From Streptomyces sp. NBC_01262 (lineage in GTDB: Bacteria; Actinomycetota; Actinomycetes; Streptomycetales; Streptomycetaceae), in assembly GCF_036226365.1 (NCBI RefSeq), contig NZ_CP108462.1:2108001-2172000 (forward strand): a stretch of 64,000 nt of DNA. Direction: 5' to 3'. Shown here piece after piece: positions 23,955-32,478 of the stretch. Every line of letters begins with the position of its first letter. Within the stretch, counting starts at the first letter, position 1. Both the position numbers and the translations under genes were made by a program. The notes under the pieces are model-generated. The model was not told the DNA's origin. It ran no database searches and saw only the letters and a list, made by a program, of their open reading frames with translations.

Positions 23955-25709
23955 ATGGTGACCATGCTCTTCGAAGTGTGGGCGCCGGGCGCCGCTGACG
24001 TGGAGGTTCGGGTCGACGGTCGCGCGCACGACATGCAGCGCGACCCGGGACGAGACGGCTGGTGGGTCGCCGAGGCGCCCGCCGCCGAGGGCTCCCGGTA
24101 CGCGTTCGTGCTGGACGGAAGCGATCGCCCGCTGCCCGATCCGCGCTCACGGCGGCAGCCGGACGGGCCGGACGGAGCCAGCGCGGTCGTCGACCACGAC
24201 GCCTTCGCGTGGAGCGGGCCGTGGCCGGGGCGGCCGTTGCCGGGGGCGGTGCTGTACGAGCTGCACGTCGGCACGTTCACCGTCGAGGGCACCTTCGACG
24301 CGGCGGTTGAACGGCTGCCGTATCTGGCCGGGTTGGGGATCACGCACATCGAGCTGATGCCGTTGTGCCCGTTCCCCGGGACGCACGGCTGGGGGTACGA
24401 GGGGGTGTCGCTGTGGGCGGTGCACGAGCCGTACGGCGGGCCGGAGGGCCTGAAGCGCTTCGTGGACGCCGCCCACGCGCTGGGCCTGGGGGTGGTGCTG
24501 GATGTCGTGCACAACCACCTCGGGCCCTCCGGCAACTACCTGCCCGCCTTCGGGCCGTACTTCACCGACCGGCACCACACGCCCTGGGGGGACGCGGTCA
24601 ATCTGGACGCGCCGGGCTCGGACGAGGTGCGGGCGTATCTGATCGGCAGCGCGCTGGCCTGGCTGCGCGACTACCGGCTCGACGGGCTGCGGCTGGACGC
24701 GGTGCACGCCCTGGTCGACACGCGCGCGCTGCACTTCCTTGAGGAGCTGTCGACGGAAGTCGACGCCCTGTCCGCCGCGCTCGGGCGGCCGCTGTTCCTG
24801 ATCGCGGAGTCGGATCTGAACGACCCGCGCAGCACGGCCCCGCGCGAGGCGGGCGGCCTCGGGCTGCACGCGCAGTGGAACGACGACTTCCACCACGCCC
24901 TGCACGCCACCGTCACGGGTGAATCCCACGGCTACTACGAGGACTTCGCGCGGGCGGGCACCGGCGGCCTGGCCAAGGTGCTGCGGGAGGTGTTCTTCCA
25001 CAACGGCACCTACTCCGGCTTCCGGCACCGCGTCCACGGCCGCCCGGTGGACCGTACGGGCACCCCGGCCCACCGTTTCCTCGCGTACACCCAGACCCAC
25101 GACCAGATCGGCAACCGCGCCACCGGCGACCGCCTCGCGGCCACGGCGGCGCCCGGGCTGCTGGCCGCCGCGGCCGCCCTGGTGCTGACCTCGCCGTACA
25201 CGCCGATGCTCTTCATGGGCGAGGAGTGGGGCGCGCTCACCCCCTGGCAGTTCTTCACCGACCACGCCGACCCCGAGCTGGCGGCCGCCATCACCCGTGG
25301 CCGCCGCCGCGAGTTCGCCGCCCACGGCTGGGCCGCCGAGGACATCCCCGACCCCCAGGACCCCGCCACCCGCCGCCGCTCCTGCCTCGACTGGTCCGAA
25401 CCCGATACGCATGCGCATGCGGCGTTGCTCGACTGGTACCGCCGCCTCATCGCCCTGCGGCACGCCGAGCCCGACCTCACCGACCCCGATCTGGAGGCGG
25501 TACGCGTGATCCCCGGCGAGGGCACCCTGTGCGTCGGGCGGGGGCGCCTCCGCGTCGCCGTGAACTTCTCCGCCGAGGACGCCGAAGTGGACCTCGGGCT
25601 GCCCGGCCCGGCCGAGTTCGTCGCCGCCTGGACGCCCTGCGAGCCCCCGGACGCGTACGGGATGCTGCAGCTGCCGGGGCACTCGGCGGCCGTACTGCGC
25701 CTAGGCTGA
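23955..25709 (+). CDS. treZ: Malto-oligosyltrehalose trehalohydrolase
   Basis: The 584-residue GH13_10 enzyme releases trehalose from the product of TreY. An N-terminal CBM48-like domain (MLFEVWAPGAADVEVRVDG) is followed by VLYELHVGTFTVEGTFDAA, DVVHNHLGPSGNYL, nucleophile D248 in GLRLDAVHAL, acid/base E285 in LIAESDLND, and the family-specific FVAYTQTHDQIGNR-like stretch and LFMGEEWGA. Full length. It is separated from treY by 7.7 kb of unrelated genes but oriented the same way. ATG 23955 and ATG 23964 are both possible; no strong ribosome site is visible. Confidence 0.94.
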   Translation: MVTMLFEVWAPGAADVEVRVDGRAHDMQRDPGRDGWWVAEAPAAEGSRYAFVLDGSDRPLPDPRSRRQPDGPDGASAVVDHDAFAWSGPWPGRPLPGAVLYELHVGTFTVEGTFDAAVERLPYLAGLGITHIELMPLCPFPGTHGWGYEGVSLWAVHEPYGGPEGLKRFVDAAHALGLGVVLDVVHNHLGPSGNYLPAFGPYFTDRHHTPWGDAVNLDAPGSDEVRAYLIGSALAWLRDYRLDGLRLDAVHALVDTRALHFLEELSTEVDALSAALGRPLFLIAESDLNDPRSTAPREAGGLGLHAQWNDDFHHALHATVTGESHGYYEDFARAGTGGLAKVLREVFFHNGTYSGFRHRVHGRPVDRTGTPAHRFLAYTQTHDQIGNRATGDRLAATAAPGLLAAAAALVLTSPYTPMLFMGEEWGALTPWQFFTDHADPELAAAITRGRRREFAAHGWAAEDIPDPQDPATRRRSCLDWSEPDTHAHAALLDWYRRLIALRHAEPDLTDPDLEAVRVIPGEGTLCVGRGRLRVAVNFSAEDAEVDLGLPGPAEFVAAWTPCEPPDAYGMLQLPGHSAAVLRLG

Positions 25710-25713
25710 ACGC

Positions 25714-25860
25714 ATGACCGCCGACGCGCAGACCGACGAGCCCCGCGCCGAATGCGTGCTGTGCCGCGAGCCCACCGAATACCCGGAATCGCGACGCGGC
25801 ATCACCCTGTGCCCGGTGTGCGAGTGGCAGGAGGCCCAGCGCACGGCCTGCTCCGGCTAG
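25714..25860 (+). CDS. Small CxxC...CxxC protein
   Basis: The 48-residue protein reads MTADAQTDEPRAECVLCREP, then a spacer, then ITLCPVCEWQEAQRTACSG. Two CxxC knuckles about 19 residues apart indicate a small zinc ribbon. It starts 4 nt after the treZ stop, so it is probably translated from the treZ transcript. Its TAG stop shares the CTAG tetranucleotide with the stop of the convergent polyphosphate kinase gene. Function is unknown. Confidence 0.75.
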   Translation: MTADAQTDEPRAECVLCREPTEYPESRRGITLCPVCEWQEAQRTACSG

Positions 25861-26738
25861 GTCGCCGACAGAAGGCTCCGGCATTTGCCGACGTCGAACG
25901 CGGCGGGCGGATAGCGCGGATCGAGCTCCTGGAGGTGTTCCAGGAGCAGCCGGCCCACCGCCCAGTTGCGGTACCACTTGCGGTCGGCGGGGACGATGTA
26001 CCAGGGCGCGGCGTCGGTGGAGCAGCGGCTGAGGGCGTCTTCGTACGCCTCCTGGTAGGCGGGCCAGAGCGCGCGGTCGTCGATGTCGGACGGCGAGAAC
26101 TTCCACTGCTTGCGCGGGGTGTCCAAGCGGGCGAGGAGCCGGGCCCGCTGCTCCTCGTAGCTGATGTGCAGGAAGACCTTGACGAGGGTGATCCCGTCGT
26201 CGGTGAGCTTGCGCTCGAAGTCGTTGATCTCGTCGTAGCGGTCCAGCCAGACGGCGGGCGGCACGAGGCCGCGTACGCGGGCGACGAGCACGTCCTCGTA
26301 GTGCGAGCGGTCGAAGACGCCGATCTCGCCGGGATGCGGCAGCGAGCGCTCGACCCGCCAGAGGAAGGGGTGGGCCCGCTCCTCCTCGGTGGGCGGCCTG
26401 AAGGCCCGGTGGCGGCAGCCCGCCGGGTTGAGGCCGCTGAGGACGTGCTTGACGGTGCCGCCCTTGCCCGAGGTGTCCATGCCCTGGAGCACGAGGAGCA
26501 GGCGGCGCCGGTCGCCGGTCGTGCTCTGTGCGAAGAGCCGGTCCTGCAGCTCGCCCAGCCGTGATCCGGTGCCGGCCATCCCGGCGCGGGCGTGCACCTT
26601 GCCCGGCGGGCCGCCGGGGCGGGCGGAGGTGTCGTACGCGGACAGGTCGACCGGGCCGCCGGGCGCCACGCGCAGGAGCGGGCGCAGGTCGGTGGCGGCG
26701 GCAGCGGCGTCCGGGTGCTTCTTGCTCTTCTTCGGCAC
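25857..26738 (-). CDS. Polyphosphate kinase 2 family protein
   Basis: The 293-residue PPK2 has Walker A in LQGMDTSGKGGTVKHVL (about residues 86-94), Walker B-like FDRSHYEDVLVARV, and the lid region (FLHISYEEQRARLLARLDTP, KQWKFSPSDIDDRALW). PPK2 enzymes phosphorylate nucleotides with polyphosphate. The single domain and length fit class I, which mainly makes NTP from NDP; class III is not excluded. GTG 26738 was chosen to start at MPKKSKKHPD; an in-frame GTG lies 36 nt upstream. It ends on a CTAG shared with the convergent small zinc-ribbon gene. Confidence 0.9.
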   Translation of the reverse strand: MPKKSKKHPDAAAAATDLRPLLRVAPGGPVDLSAYDTSARPGGPPGKVHARAGMAGTGSRLGELQDRLFAQSTTGDRRRLLLVLQGMDTSGKGGTVKHVLSGLNPAGCRHRAFRPPTEEERAHPFLWRVERSLPHPGEIGVFDRSHYEDVLVARVRGLVPPAVWLDRYDEINDFERKLTDDGITLVKVFLHISYEEQRARLLARLDTPRKQWKFSPSDIDDRALWPAYQEAYEDALSRCSTDAAPWYIVPADRKWYRNWAVGRLLLEHLQELDPRYPPAAFDVGKCRSLLSAT

Positions 26739-26784
26739 GCTCCGATCGTCCGCCGGATCGGCCGCGCCCGCCACGGCTGGGGCG

Positions 26785-27876
26785 CTAAGCCAGACGCTTC
26801 GCGTCGCGCGCGAGGGCGGTCAGCCGGGAGACGGCCCGGAAGTACTTCTTCCGGTAGCCGCCGGCCAGCATCTCCTCGCTGAAGATGCGGTCGAAGGACT
26901 CGCCGGAGGCCATGACGGGGACCTCGCGGTCGTAGAGCCGGTCGGCGAGGACGACCAGGCGCAGGGCGGTGGCCTGGTCGGCGACCGGCTTGACGCCCTG
27001 GAGGAAGACGGCGTCGACGCCGTCGCAGAGCGCCCCGTAGCGGCTGGGGTGGACCCGGGCGAGGTGCGCCAGGAGGGCGCCGAAGTCGTCCAGGGAGGCC
27101 CCGGGCGTACGCGAGGCGGCGGCGGCGACCTGCTCGGCGGCGTACGGGGAGGGGGCTTCGGGCAGGCCGCGGTGGCGGTAGTCCTGGCCGTCGATGCGCA
27201 GGGAGCGGAAGCGGGCGGACAGGCCCTGGATCTCGCGCATGAAGTCGGCGGCGGCGAAGCGGCCCTCGCCGAGCTTGCCGGGGAGGGTGTTGGACGTGGC
27301 GGCGAGCCTGACGCCGGCGTCGGAGAGCTTGGCGAGCAGGCTGGAAACCAGGACCGTGTCGCCGGGGTCGTCGAGCTCGAACTCGTCGATGCAGACCAGC
27401 CGGTGGCCGCTGAGGGCCCGTACGGCGTGCTGGAAGCCCAGGGCGCCGACGAGGTTGGTCAGCTCCACGAAGGTGCCGAAGGCCTTCTGCTCGCGCGGGG
27501 CGTGCGTGGCGTGCCAGAGGGAGGCCAGCAGGTGGGTCTTGCCGACGCCGTAGCCGCCGTCGAGATACACCCCGGCGGGGCCGGCGGGCGCCGGGGCCTC
27601 GCGCCGGAACCAGCGCTTGCGCGCGTCGGCCGGCGGGCCGCCCAGGGTCGCCGCGAATCCGCCCAGGACCCGGACGGCCTCGGCCTGGCTGGGCTGGTCG
27701 GGGTCCGGGAGGTAGTTGTCGAAGCGCACGGAGTCGAAGCGCGGCGGCGGCACCATCTCGGCGACCAGCCGGTCCGCGGGGACGTGCGGCTCGCGCTCGG
27801 ACAGGGCTATGAGCGCGGCTCCGGCGGAGGGAGCGGCGGCGGGAGACCCGGAGGACACGGTGGACGACACAACCAT
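26785..27876 (-). CDS. zapE: Cell division protein ZapE / AFG1-family ATPase
   Basis: The 363-residue AFG1-like P-loop ATPase has Walker A in LDGGYGVGKTHLLASLWHA (about 107-115), Walker B in LVCIDEFELDDPGD (about 161-174) and sensor motif RLAATSNTLPGKLGEGRF. ZapE destabilises FtsZ rings in gammaproteobacteria; the yeast homologue AFG1 acts in mitochondrial protein quality control. Actinobacterial members are uncharacterised. The ATG at 27876 opens a Ser/Ala-rich N-terminus. It is upstream of and co-directional with the PPK2 gene (46-nt gap) and divergent from the RibD-like reductase. Confidence 0.88.
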   Translation of the reverse strand: MVVSSTVSSGSPAAAPSAGAALIALSEREPHVPADRLVAEMVPPPRFDSVRFDNYLPDPDQPSQAEAVRVLGGFAATLGGPPADARKRWFRREAPAPAGPAGVYLDGGYGVGKTHLLASLWHATHAPREQKAFGTFVELTNLVGALGFQHAVRALSGHRLVCIDEFELDDPGDTVLVSSLLAKLSDAGVRLAATSNTLPGKLGEGRFAAADFMREIQGLSARFRSLRIDGQDYRHRGLPEAPSPYAAEQVAAAASRTPGASLDDFGALLAHLARVHPSRYGALCDGVDAVFLQGVKPVADQATALRLVVLADRLYDREVPVMASGESFDRIFSEEMLAGGYRKKYFRAVSRLTALARDAKRLA

Positions 27877-27947
27877 TCAGCCTAGTGCCATTGCGTACCC
27901 CGTCCGGCCCCGTGTGGCGCACCCCACGTCGTGCCAGACTGCATGCC

Positions 27948-28736
27948 ATGCAGCGCCTCTTCCCGGCACCGGCCGCCGCCGGAGCCCCCGCACCGGCCGA
28001 CCTGACCACGTTGGACGGTCTCGCGGACGCGTACGCCTATCCGCAACTGCGGCCCGGCACGCCGTGGCTGCGGGCGAACATGGTGTCCTCGCTGGACGGC
28101 GCGGCCCGGCACGACGGCCGGTCGCAGCCGCTGTCCTCGGACGCCGACATGCGGGTCTTCGGCGTACTGCGGGCCCTCGCGGACGCGGTCGTCGTGGGCG
28201 CGGAAACGGTACGCCAGGAGGGTTACCGGCCTGCTCGGGCCCGTGAGGACTTCCGGGCCCGCCGCGCCGCCGCCGGACAGGCCCCGGCCCCGGCCGTCGC
28301 GGTGGTCAGCTCGGCCCTGGACCTGGACTTCTCCCTGCCGCTGTTCACCGAGCCGCTCACCCCGACCCTGGTCCTCACCGGCGCCGACGCCCCCGCCGAC
28401 CGCGTGACCGCCGCCGAGAAGGCCGGCGCCCTGGTCGTCGTCGCCGGCGAGGGGACCCGCGTGGACCCGGCCCGCGCGGTGCGCGAGCTGGCCGCGCGGG
28501 GCCTGACCCGGCTGCTGGCCGAGGGCGGCCCGAGGCTGCTCGCCCAGTTCGCGGCGGCCGGCGCTCTCGACGAGCTGTGCCTGACGCTGGCCCCGCTGGT
28601 CACCGCCGGCGACGCGATGCGGATCATGCACGGCCCCGGCCCCGGTCTCACCGAGCCGGAACGATTCACCCCCGTCGCGATCCTGGAGGAGGACGGCTTC
28701 CTGTTCACGCGCTACGCCCGCCACACGGGCGGCTGA
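27948..28736 (+). CDS. RibD C-terminal-type pyrimidine/dihydrofolate-like reductase
   Basis: The 262-residue protein matches the RibD C-terminal reductase fold: WLRANMVSSLDGAARHDGRS, DMRVFGVLRALADAVVVGAETVR, and the NADPH-site GLTRLLAEGGPRLLAQFAAAGALDE. There is no N-terminal deaminase domain and no riboflavin gene nearby, so it may act on another pyrimidine or pterin. ATG 27948 was chosen; it overlaps another ATG at 27943 in a different frame. Length is typical of the stand-alone actinobacterial group. Confidence 0.88.
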   Translation: MQRLFPAPAAAGAPAPADLTTLDGLADAYAYPQLRPGTPWLRANMVSSLDGAARHDGRSQPLSSDADMRVFGVLRALADAVVVGAETVRQEGYRPARAREDFRARRAAAGQAPAPAVAVVSSALDLDFSLPLFTEPLTPTLVLTGADAPADRVTAAEKAGALVVVAGEGTRVDPARAVRELAARGLTRLLAEGGPRLLAQFAAAGALDELCLTLAPLVTAGDAMRIMHGPGPGLTEPERFTPVAILEEDGFLFTRYARHTGG

Positions 28737-28833
28737 CATGTGCCGGAATACACCGTTCCGTTTGCCGGTGTGAGGGAACACTTACACCGCGTGCCCGTGA
28801 GAAACGTCAGACGTCAGAAAGAAGGACACGTCC

Positions 28834-29307
28834 GTGTTCACGACCGTACTCATGATCGAGAAGCCGCTGGTCCCGGCCGACGTGGAACTCGTCACCACGC
28901 TCCACGGCGACGAGCCCGTCTCCTTCGTCGTACTCATGCAGCCCCGAGGCGACCAGGACCGCCTGCTCAGGGCGATCGACGACGTGGCCCTCGGCGAGCT
29001 CGACAAGGCCGTGCGCGAGGGCAGACAGCCCGAGGGCGAGGGCGCACTCCTCCCCGCCGAGCGCGCCCTCAGCCACTCGCTGACGGCGCTTCGCGAAGCG
29101 GGCAGCGAGGCGATCGGCGAGGTCGTCGAGAGCCACCCCATCGAGCTGCTCAAGTCGGTCGTCGAGCAGACCCACGCCGACGAGGTCATCGTCCTGACCG
29201 CCCCCCACCTCGTCGAGGAGTTCTTCCACCGCGACTGGACGTCCCGCGCCCGCCACAAGGTCGGCGTCCCCGTGCTCAAGCTCTTCGCCCACAACGTGGA
29301 CGACTGA
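28834..29307 (+). CDS. Conserved actinobacterial 157-residue protein, Usp-like fold
   Basis: The protein begins MFTTVLMIEKPLVPADVELV and ends RARHKVGVPVLKLFAHNVDD. Homologues are widely labelled indole-3-glycerol phosphate synthase, but at this size there is no room for a TIM barrel and no TrpC motif is visible, so that name is not supported. The alternating strand/helix pattern (VSFVVLMQPRG, DEVIVLTAPHLVEEFF) suits a universal-stress-protein or NAD-binding-like alpha/beta fold. GTG 28834 follows AGAAGGA. It lies upstream of murC by 100 nt in the same direction. Confidence 0.7.
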   Translation: MFTTVLMIEKPLVPADVELVTTLHGDEPVSFVVLMQPRGDQDRLLRAIDDVALGELDKAVREGRQPEGEGALLPAERALSHSLTALREAGSEAIGEVVESHPIELLKSVVEQTHADEVIVLTAPHLVEEFFHRDWTSRARHKVGVPVLKLFAHNVDD

Positions 29308-29407
29308 CCGGGGCCCACCGCCCACCCGTGCCGCGTGGAAGAATCGGGGCCGCACACCCGCACACCCGCAAACCCAGCAGGCCCGCACAACCCCGGGAGA
29401 CGCGCAC

Positions 29408-30802
29408 ATGGCACCGAGCATTCCCCCCGCCCTCAACCGACCGCACTTCATCGGCATCGGCGGAGCCGGAATGTCGGGCATCGCGAAGATCCTGGCCCAG
29501 CGGGGCGCGCACGTGGCCGGAAGCGACGCCAAGGACTCCGAGACGGCCGCCGCGCTGCGCGCGCTGGGCGTGACCGTGCACATCGGGCACGCCGCCGCGC
29601 ACCTCGCGGCGGACGCGTCCGGCGTCGTCGTGTCCAGCGCCATTCGCGCGGACAACCCGGAGCTGGCCGCCGCGCACGAGCGCGGCATCCCGGTGGTGCA
29701 CCGCTCGGACGCGCTGGCGGCGCTGATGGCGGGCTTCCGGCCGATCGCGGTGGCCGGGACGCACGGGAAGACGACCACGACCTCGATGCTGGCCGTCAGC
29801 CTGGGCGCGCTGGGCCTCGACCCGTCCTACGCCATCGGCGGGGACCTGGACGCGCCGGGTTCGAACGCCCACCACGGCACGGGCGCGATCTTCGTCGCTG
29901 AGGCCGACGAAAGCGACCGTAGCTTCCAGAAGTACGACCCCGAAGTGGCGATCGTCCTCAACGTGGAGCTCGACCACCACGCCAACTACGCCTCGATGGA
30001 CCAGATCTACGAGTCCTTCGAGATCTTCACCGGCAAGATCCGCCCCGGCGGCACCCTCGTCGTCGGCGAGCACTCCGGCGCCCGCGAGCTGGCCGCCCGG
30101 GTGGCCGCCCGCGACGGGCTGAACATCGTCCGGGTCGGCGCGGACGACGAGGCGGACGTACGCATCCTGGACATCACCCCGCGCGGCATGACCAGCGAGG
30201 TCACCGTCCTCCTCGACGACGCCGAGCTCACCTTCACCGTCTCCGTCCCCGGCCGGCACTACGCCCACAACGCCGTCGCCGCCCTCGCCGCCGGGACCGC
30301 CCTCGGCGTCGACCCCGCCGATCTGGCGAAGGCCCTCGGCTCGTACACCGGCGTCAAGCGCCGCCTCCAGCTCAAGGGCACCGCGAACGGCGTCCAGGTC
30401 ATCGACTCCTACGCCCACCACCCCACCGAGATGAGCGCCGACCTCGAAGCCCTGCGCGAGGCCGTCGCCCCCGGCAGCCGCATCCTGGTCGTCTTCCAGC
30501 CCCATCTGTTCAGCCGCACCCAGGAACTCGGCCTCGAAATGGGCCAGGCCCTCACCCTCGCCGACGCCTCCGTGGTCCTGGACATCTACCCCGCCCGCGA
30601 GGACCCGGTCCCCGGCGTCACCAGCGCGCTGATCATCGACGCCGCGACCGCGAAGGGCGCCGACGTCACCGCCGAGCACGACAAAAAAGCCGTCCCCGGC
30701 GTCGTCGCAGGAATGGCCAAGCCCGGTGACCTTGTTCTCACCATGGGCGCCGGAGACGTGACCGACCTCGGTCCGGAGATCCTCGCCCACCTGGAGAACT
30801 GA
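29408..30802 (+). CDS. murC: UDP-N-acetylmuramate-L-alanine ligase
   Basis: The 464-residue Mur ligase adds L-Ala to UDP-MurNAc in peptidoglycan precursor synthesis. It shows the N-terminal Rossmann motif HFIGIGGAGMSGIAKILAQ, ATP loop AVAGTHGKTTTTSML (117-124), FVAEADESDRSF, the NVELDHHANY helix and the C-terminal DSYAHHPTEM and VFQPHLFSRT motifs, all diagnostic of MurC rather than MurD/E/F. It lies outside the dcw cluster, as in other streptomycetes. It is followed 11 nt later by msrB, probably an operon. Confidence 0.96.
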   Translation: MAPSIPPALNRPHFIGIGGAGMSGIAKILAQRGAHVAGSDAKDSETAAALRALGVTVHIGHAAAHLAADASGVVVSSAIRADNPELAAAHERGIPVVHRSDALAALMAGFRPIAVAGTHGKTTTTSMLAVSLGALGLDPSYAIGGDLDAPGSNAHHGTGAIFVAEADESDRSFQKYDPEVAIVLNVELDHHANYASMDQIYESFEIFTGKIRPGGTLVVGEHSGARELAARVAARDGLNIVRVGADDEADVRILDITPRGMTSEVTVLLDDAELTFTVSVPGRHYAHNAVAALAAGTALGVDPADLAKALGSYTGVKRRLQLKGTANGVQVIDSYAHHPTEMSADLEALREAVAPGSRILVVFQPHLFSRTQELGLEMGQALTLADASVVLDIYPAREDPVPGVTSALIIDAATAKGADVTAEHDKKAVPGVVAGMAKPGDLVLTMGAGDVTDLGPEILAHLEN

Positions 30803-30813
30803 GGAGGACCCCC

Positions 30814-31221
30814 GTGTCGTACGAGGTCGACAAGACCGAGAGCGAATGGCGTGCCGAGCTGACCCCGCAGGAGTACGCCGTCCTGCGCGAGGCCGGAACC
30901 GAGCGCGCCTTCGCCGGCGAATACACCGACACCAAGACCACCGGCGTCTACTCCTGCCGCGCCTGCGGCGCCGAGCTCTTCCGCTCCGACACCAAGTTCG
31001 AGTCCCACTGCGGATGGCCCAGCTTCTACGATCCGGCCGACACCGACGCCGTCGAACTGATCGAGGACCGCACCATGGGCATGCTCCGCACCGAGGTCCG
31101 CTGCGCCCGCTGCGGCTCCCACCTCGGCCACGTCTTCGAGGGCGAGGGCTACGCCACACCCACCGACCAGCGCTACTGCATCAACAGCATCTCGCTCCGG
31201 CTCTCCCCCGACGAGGCCTGA
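30814..31221 (+). CDS. msrB: Peptide-methionine (R)-S-oxide reductase
   Basis: The 135-residue MsrB repairs methionine-R-sulfoxide in proteins. Zinc ligands are C48/C51 (YSCRACG) and C97/C100 (RCARCG). The catalytic cysteine is C122 in RYCINSISL and the resolving-position cysteine is C66 in SHCGWPSFY. HLGHVFEGEG is also conserved. GTG 30814 follows GAGGAGGA and lies 11 nt after the murC stop, so translation is likely coupled. Confidence 0.96.
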   Translation: MSYEVDKTESEWRAELTPQEYAVLREAGTERAFAGEYTDTKTTGVYSCRACGAELFRSDTKFESHCGWPSFYDPADTDAVELIEDRTMGMLRTEVRCARCGSHLGHVFEGEGYATPTDQRYCINSISLRLSPDEA

Positions 31222-31239
31222 GCGGGCGTACTTCCTCCT

Positions 31240-31692
31240 CTAGTGATCCTCCGTCGGCCATCCGGTGGCGCGGAAGACGGCGACGGGGTCGAGGTAGTCG
31301 CGCCAGTGGGTGACTTTGCGGTCCTGGACGGTGATCACGGAGACGAAGTGGTTGTCGTAGGGCCGCCCGGTGCGGACCGCGCGGCCGTGCACGGCGTATT
31401 CGAGGACGGCCACGGAGGTCTCGGGGTCGCGGTGGACGGCGAGTTCGTCGGCGGTGTGGAGGACCATGATGTCGCCGTAGCCGCGGTAGAGGTCGGCGAC
31501 GGCGTGGCGTCCGTGGACGCGGGGCGGGTAGCCGGGCACGGAGATGACGTACTCGAAGAGGACGTTCTCGGCGAGGAGGTCGAAGAATATGTCGCCGTCG
31601 ACGAGGCCGGTGAGGCCCTGGCGGATGATGCGGAAGAACGGGTCGAGGGCGGCGAAGTCGGTGATGGTGATGTCGTCGGCGGGCATGGTCAT
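31240..31692 (-). CDS. SnoaL/NTF2-like protein
   Basis: The 150-residue cone-shaped NTF2 fold is of the SnoaL type: LDPFFRIIRQGLTGLVDGDIFFDLLAENVLFEYVI, the central GRHAVADLYRGYGDIM, and the C-terminal strand pair NHFVSVITVQDRKVTHWRDYLDPVAVF. Members act as cyclases, isomerases or hydrolases on polyketides, or are non-catalytic. ATG 31692 overlaps the stop of the upstream reductase remnant (ATGA), evidence that the two were once translationally coupled. With the upstream gene broken, expression may be reduced. Confidence 0.85.
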   Translation of the reverse strand: MTMPADDITITDFAALDPFFRIIRQGLTGLVDGDIFFDLLAENVLFEYVISVPGYPPRVHGRHAVADLYRGYGDIMVLHTADELAVHRDPETSVAVLEYAVHGRAVRTGRPYDNHFVSVITVQDRKVTHWRDYLDPVAVFRATGWPTEDH

Positions 31693-31885
31693 CCCACCGC
31701 TGGGGCGGTCCAGGCGTGGGCGGTGCGCCGGGCGAAGTCGTGGAAGGTGGCGGGCGGGCGGCCGGTGACCTTCTCGATGTCGTGGTTGGGGGTGGAGCCG
31801 TTGCCGGAGGAGATGGTGCCGGTGAGCCAGCGGAGCATGACCGCGTAGTCGGCGGGGACGAGGAGCGTCGTCCCTCGGGGATCAG
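31689..31885 (-). pseudogene. C-terminal remnant of an NmrA-type NAD(P)H-binding reductase
   Basis: On the minus strand a frame with no start of its own reads VPADYAVMLRWLTGTISSGN, then HDIEKVTGRPPATFHDFARR and ends at TGA 31691-31689. This is the characteristic C-terminus of NmrA-like atypical SDR proteins (VTGRPP.TF.DFA). The coding homology begins abruptly near 31885, where the stop codon of the next minus-strand gene lies. The N-terminal 200 or so residues, with the NAD site, are missing. It looks like a deletion junction. Confidence 0.75.
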
Positions 31886-32352
31886 TGAGCGGTGGCGTGG
31901 ATCCGGCCGTCCCGGATCTCGTAGTGCGCGGCGGCGGAGCAGCCGATGGACGGGGTGACCAGCAGGCTGACGGCGACCGGCGCGGGCTCGGTGCTCGCGG
32001 TGGAGAACCGGCAGATCGCGCCCTTGCCGGTCAGCGGGAACCAGAACCAGCCGTCCACGGCCCCGACCCTGACGCGGCTGGTCTCCTTCCACTTCCCGGC
32101 GCGGTTCGGCTCGAAGACCTGGAGCCGTACGGAGGCCGCGTAACGGTCGCTCGTGGAGCGCAGGGCGGTGAGCGTGATCCGGTAGTCCTGGCCGAGCTGG
32201 GACGAGGCGATCTGCCGGGTCTGGCGGGCGGCGGCGGCCGGAGCGGCGGCGTCAGCCGCGCCGGCGGCACCGGCGGCGCTCGTGGCGGTGACGCCGATGA
32301 CGGCGGCCGAGGCCAGGGCCGCGGCCACTCGGGTGCGGGTGTGCTTCATCAT
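31882..32352 (-). CDS. Secreted hypothetical protein
   Basis: The 156-residue protein has a Sec signal peptide (RVAAALASAAVIGVTATSAAGAAGA) followed by an Ala-rich linker and a small beta-rich domain (DYRITLTALRSTSDRYAASVRLQVFEP, RVGAVDGWFWFPLTGKGAICRF). Two Cys in the mature part (AICRF, SIGCSAAAHY) could form a disulfide. ATG 32352 follows GGGGAGC. Its stop codon lies at the junction with the truncated reductase. The family is not recognised; it could be an extracellular inhibitor- or binding-type protein. Confidence 0.75.
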   Translation of the reverse strand: MMKHTRTRVAAALASAAVIGVTATSAAGAAGAADAAAPAAAARQTRQIASSQLGQDYRITLTALRSTSDRYAASVRLQVFEPNRAGKWKETSRVRVGAVDGWFWFPLTGKGAICRFSTASTEPAPVAVSLLVTPSIGCSAAAHYEIRDGRIHATAH

Positions 32353-32478
32353 ATTTGCTCCCCGTGTGTGACATTTCCTACTGGTATGGACACCTCATTC
32401 CCGCCGAAGGTTGCACACATCCCCCGATTGCCCGGGCCGTGGTCGCCGGGGGGTGCGGGTAGGGAGGACACTGGTGGC

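Noticed and set aside
28738-28773. 11-codon ORF (MCRNTPFRLPV) as a Cys leader peptide before the Usp-like gene
   Set aside because: No ribosome site, overlap with the end of the upstream gene region, and no hairpin partner found.
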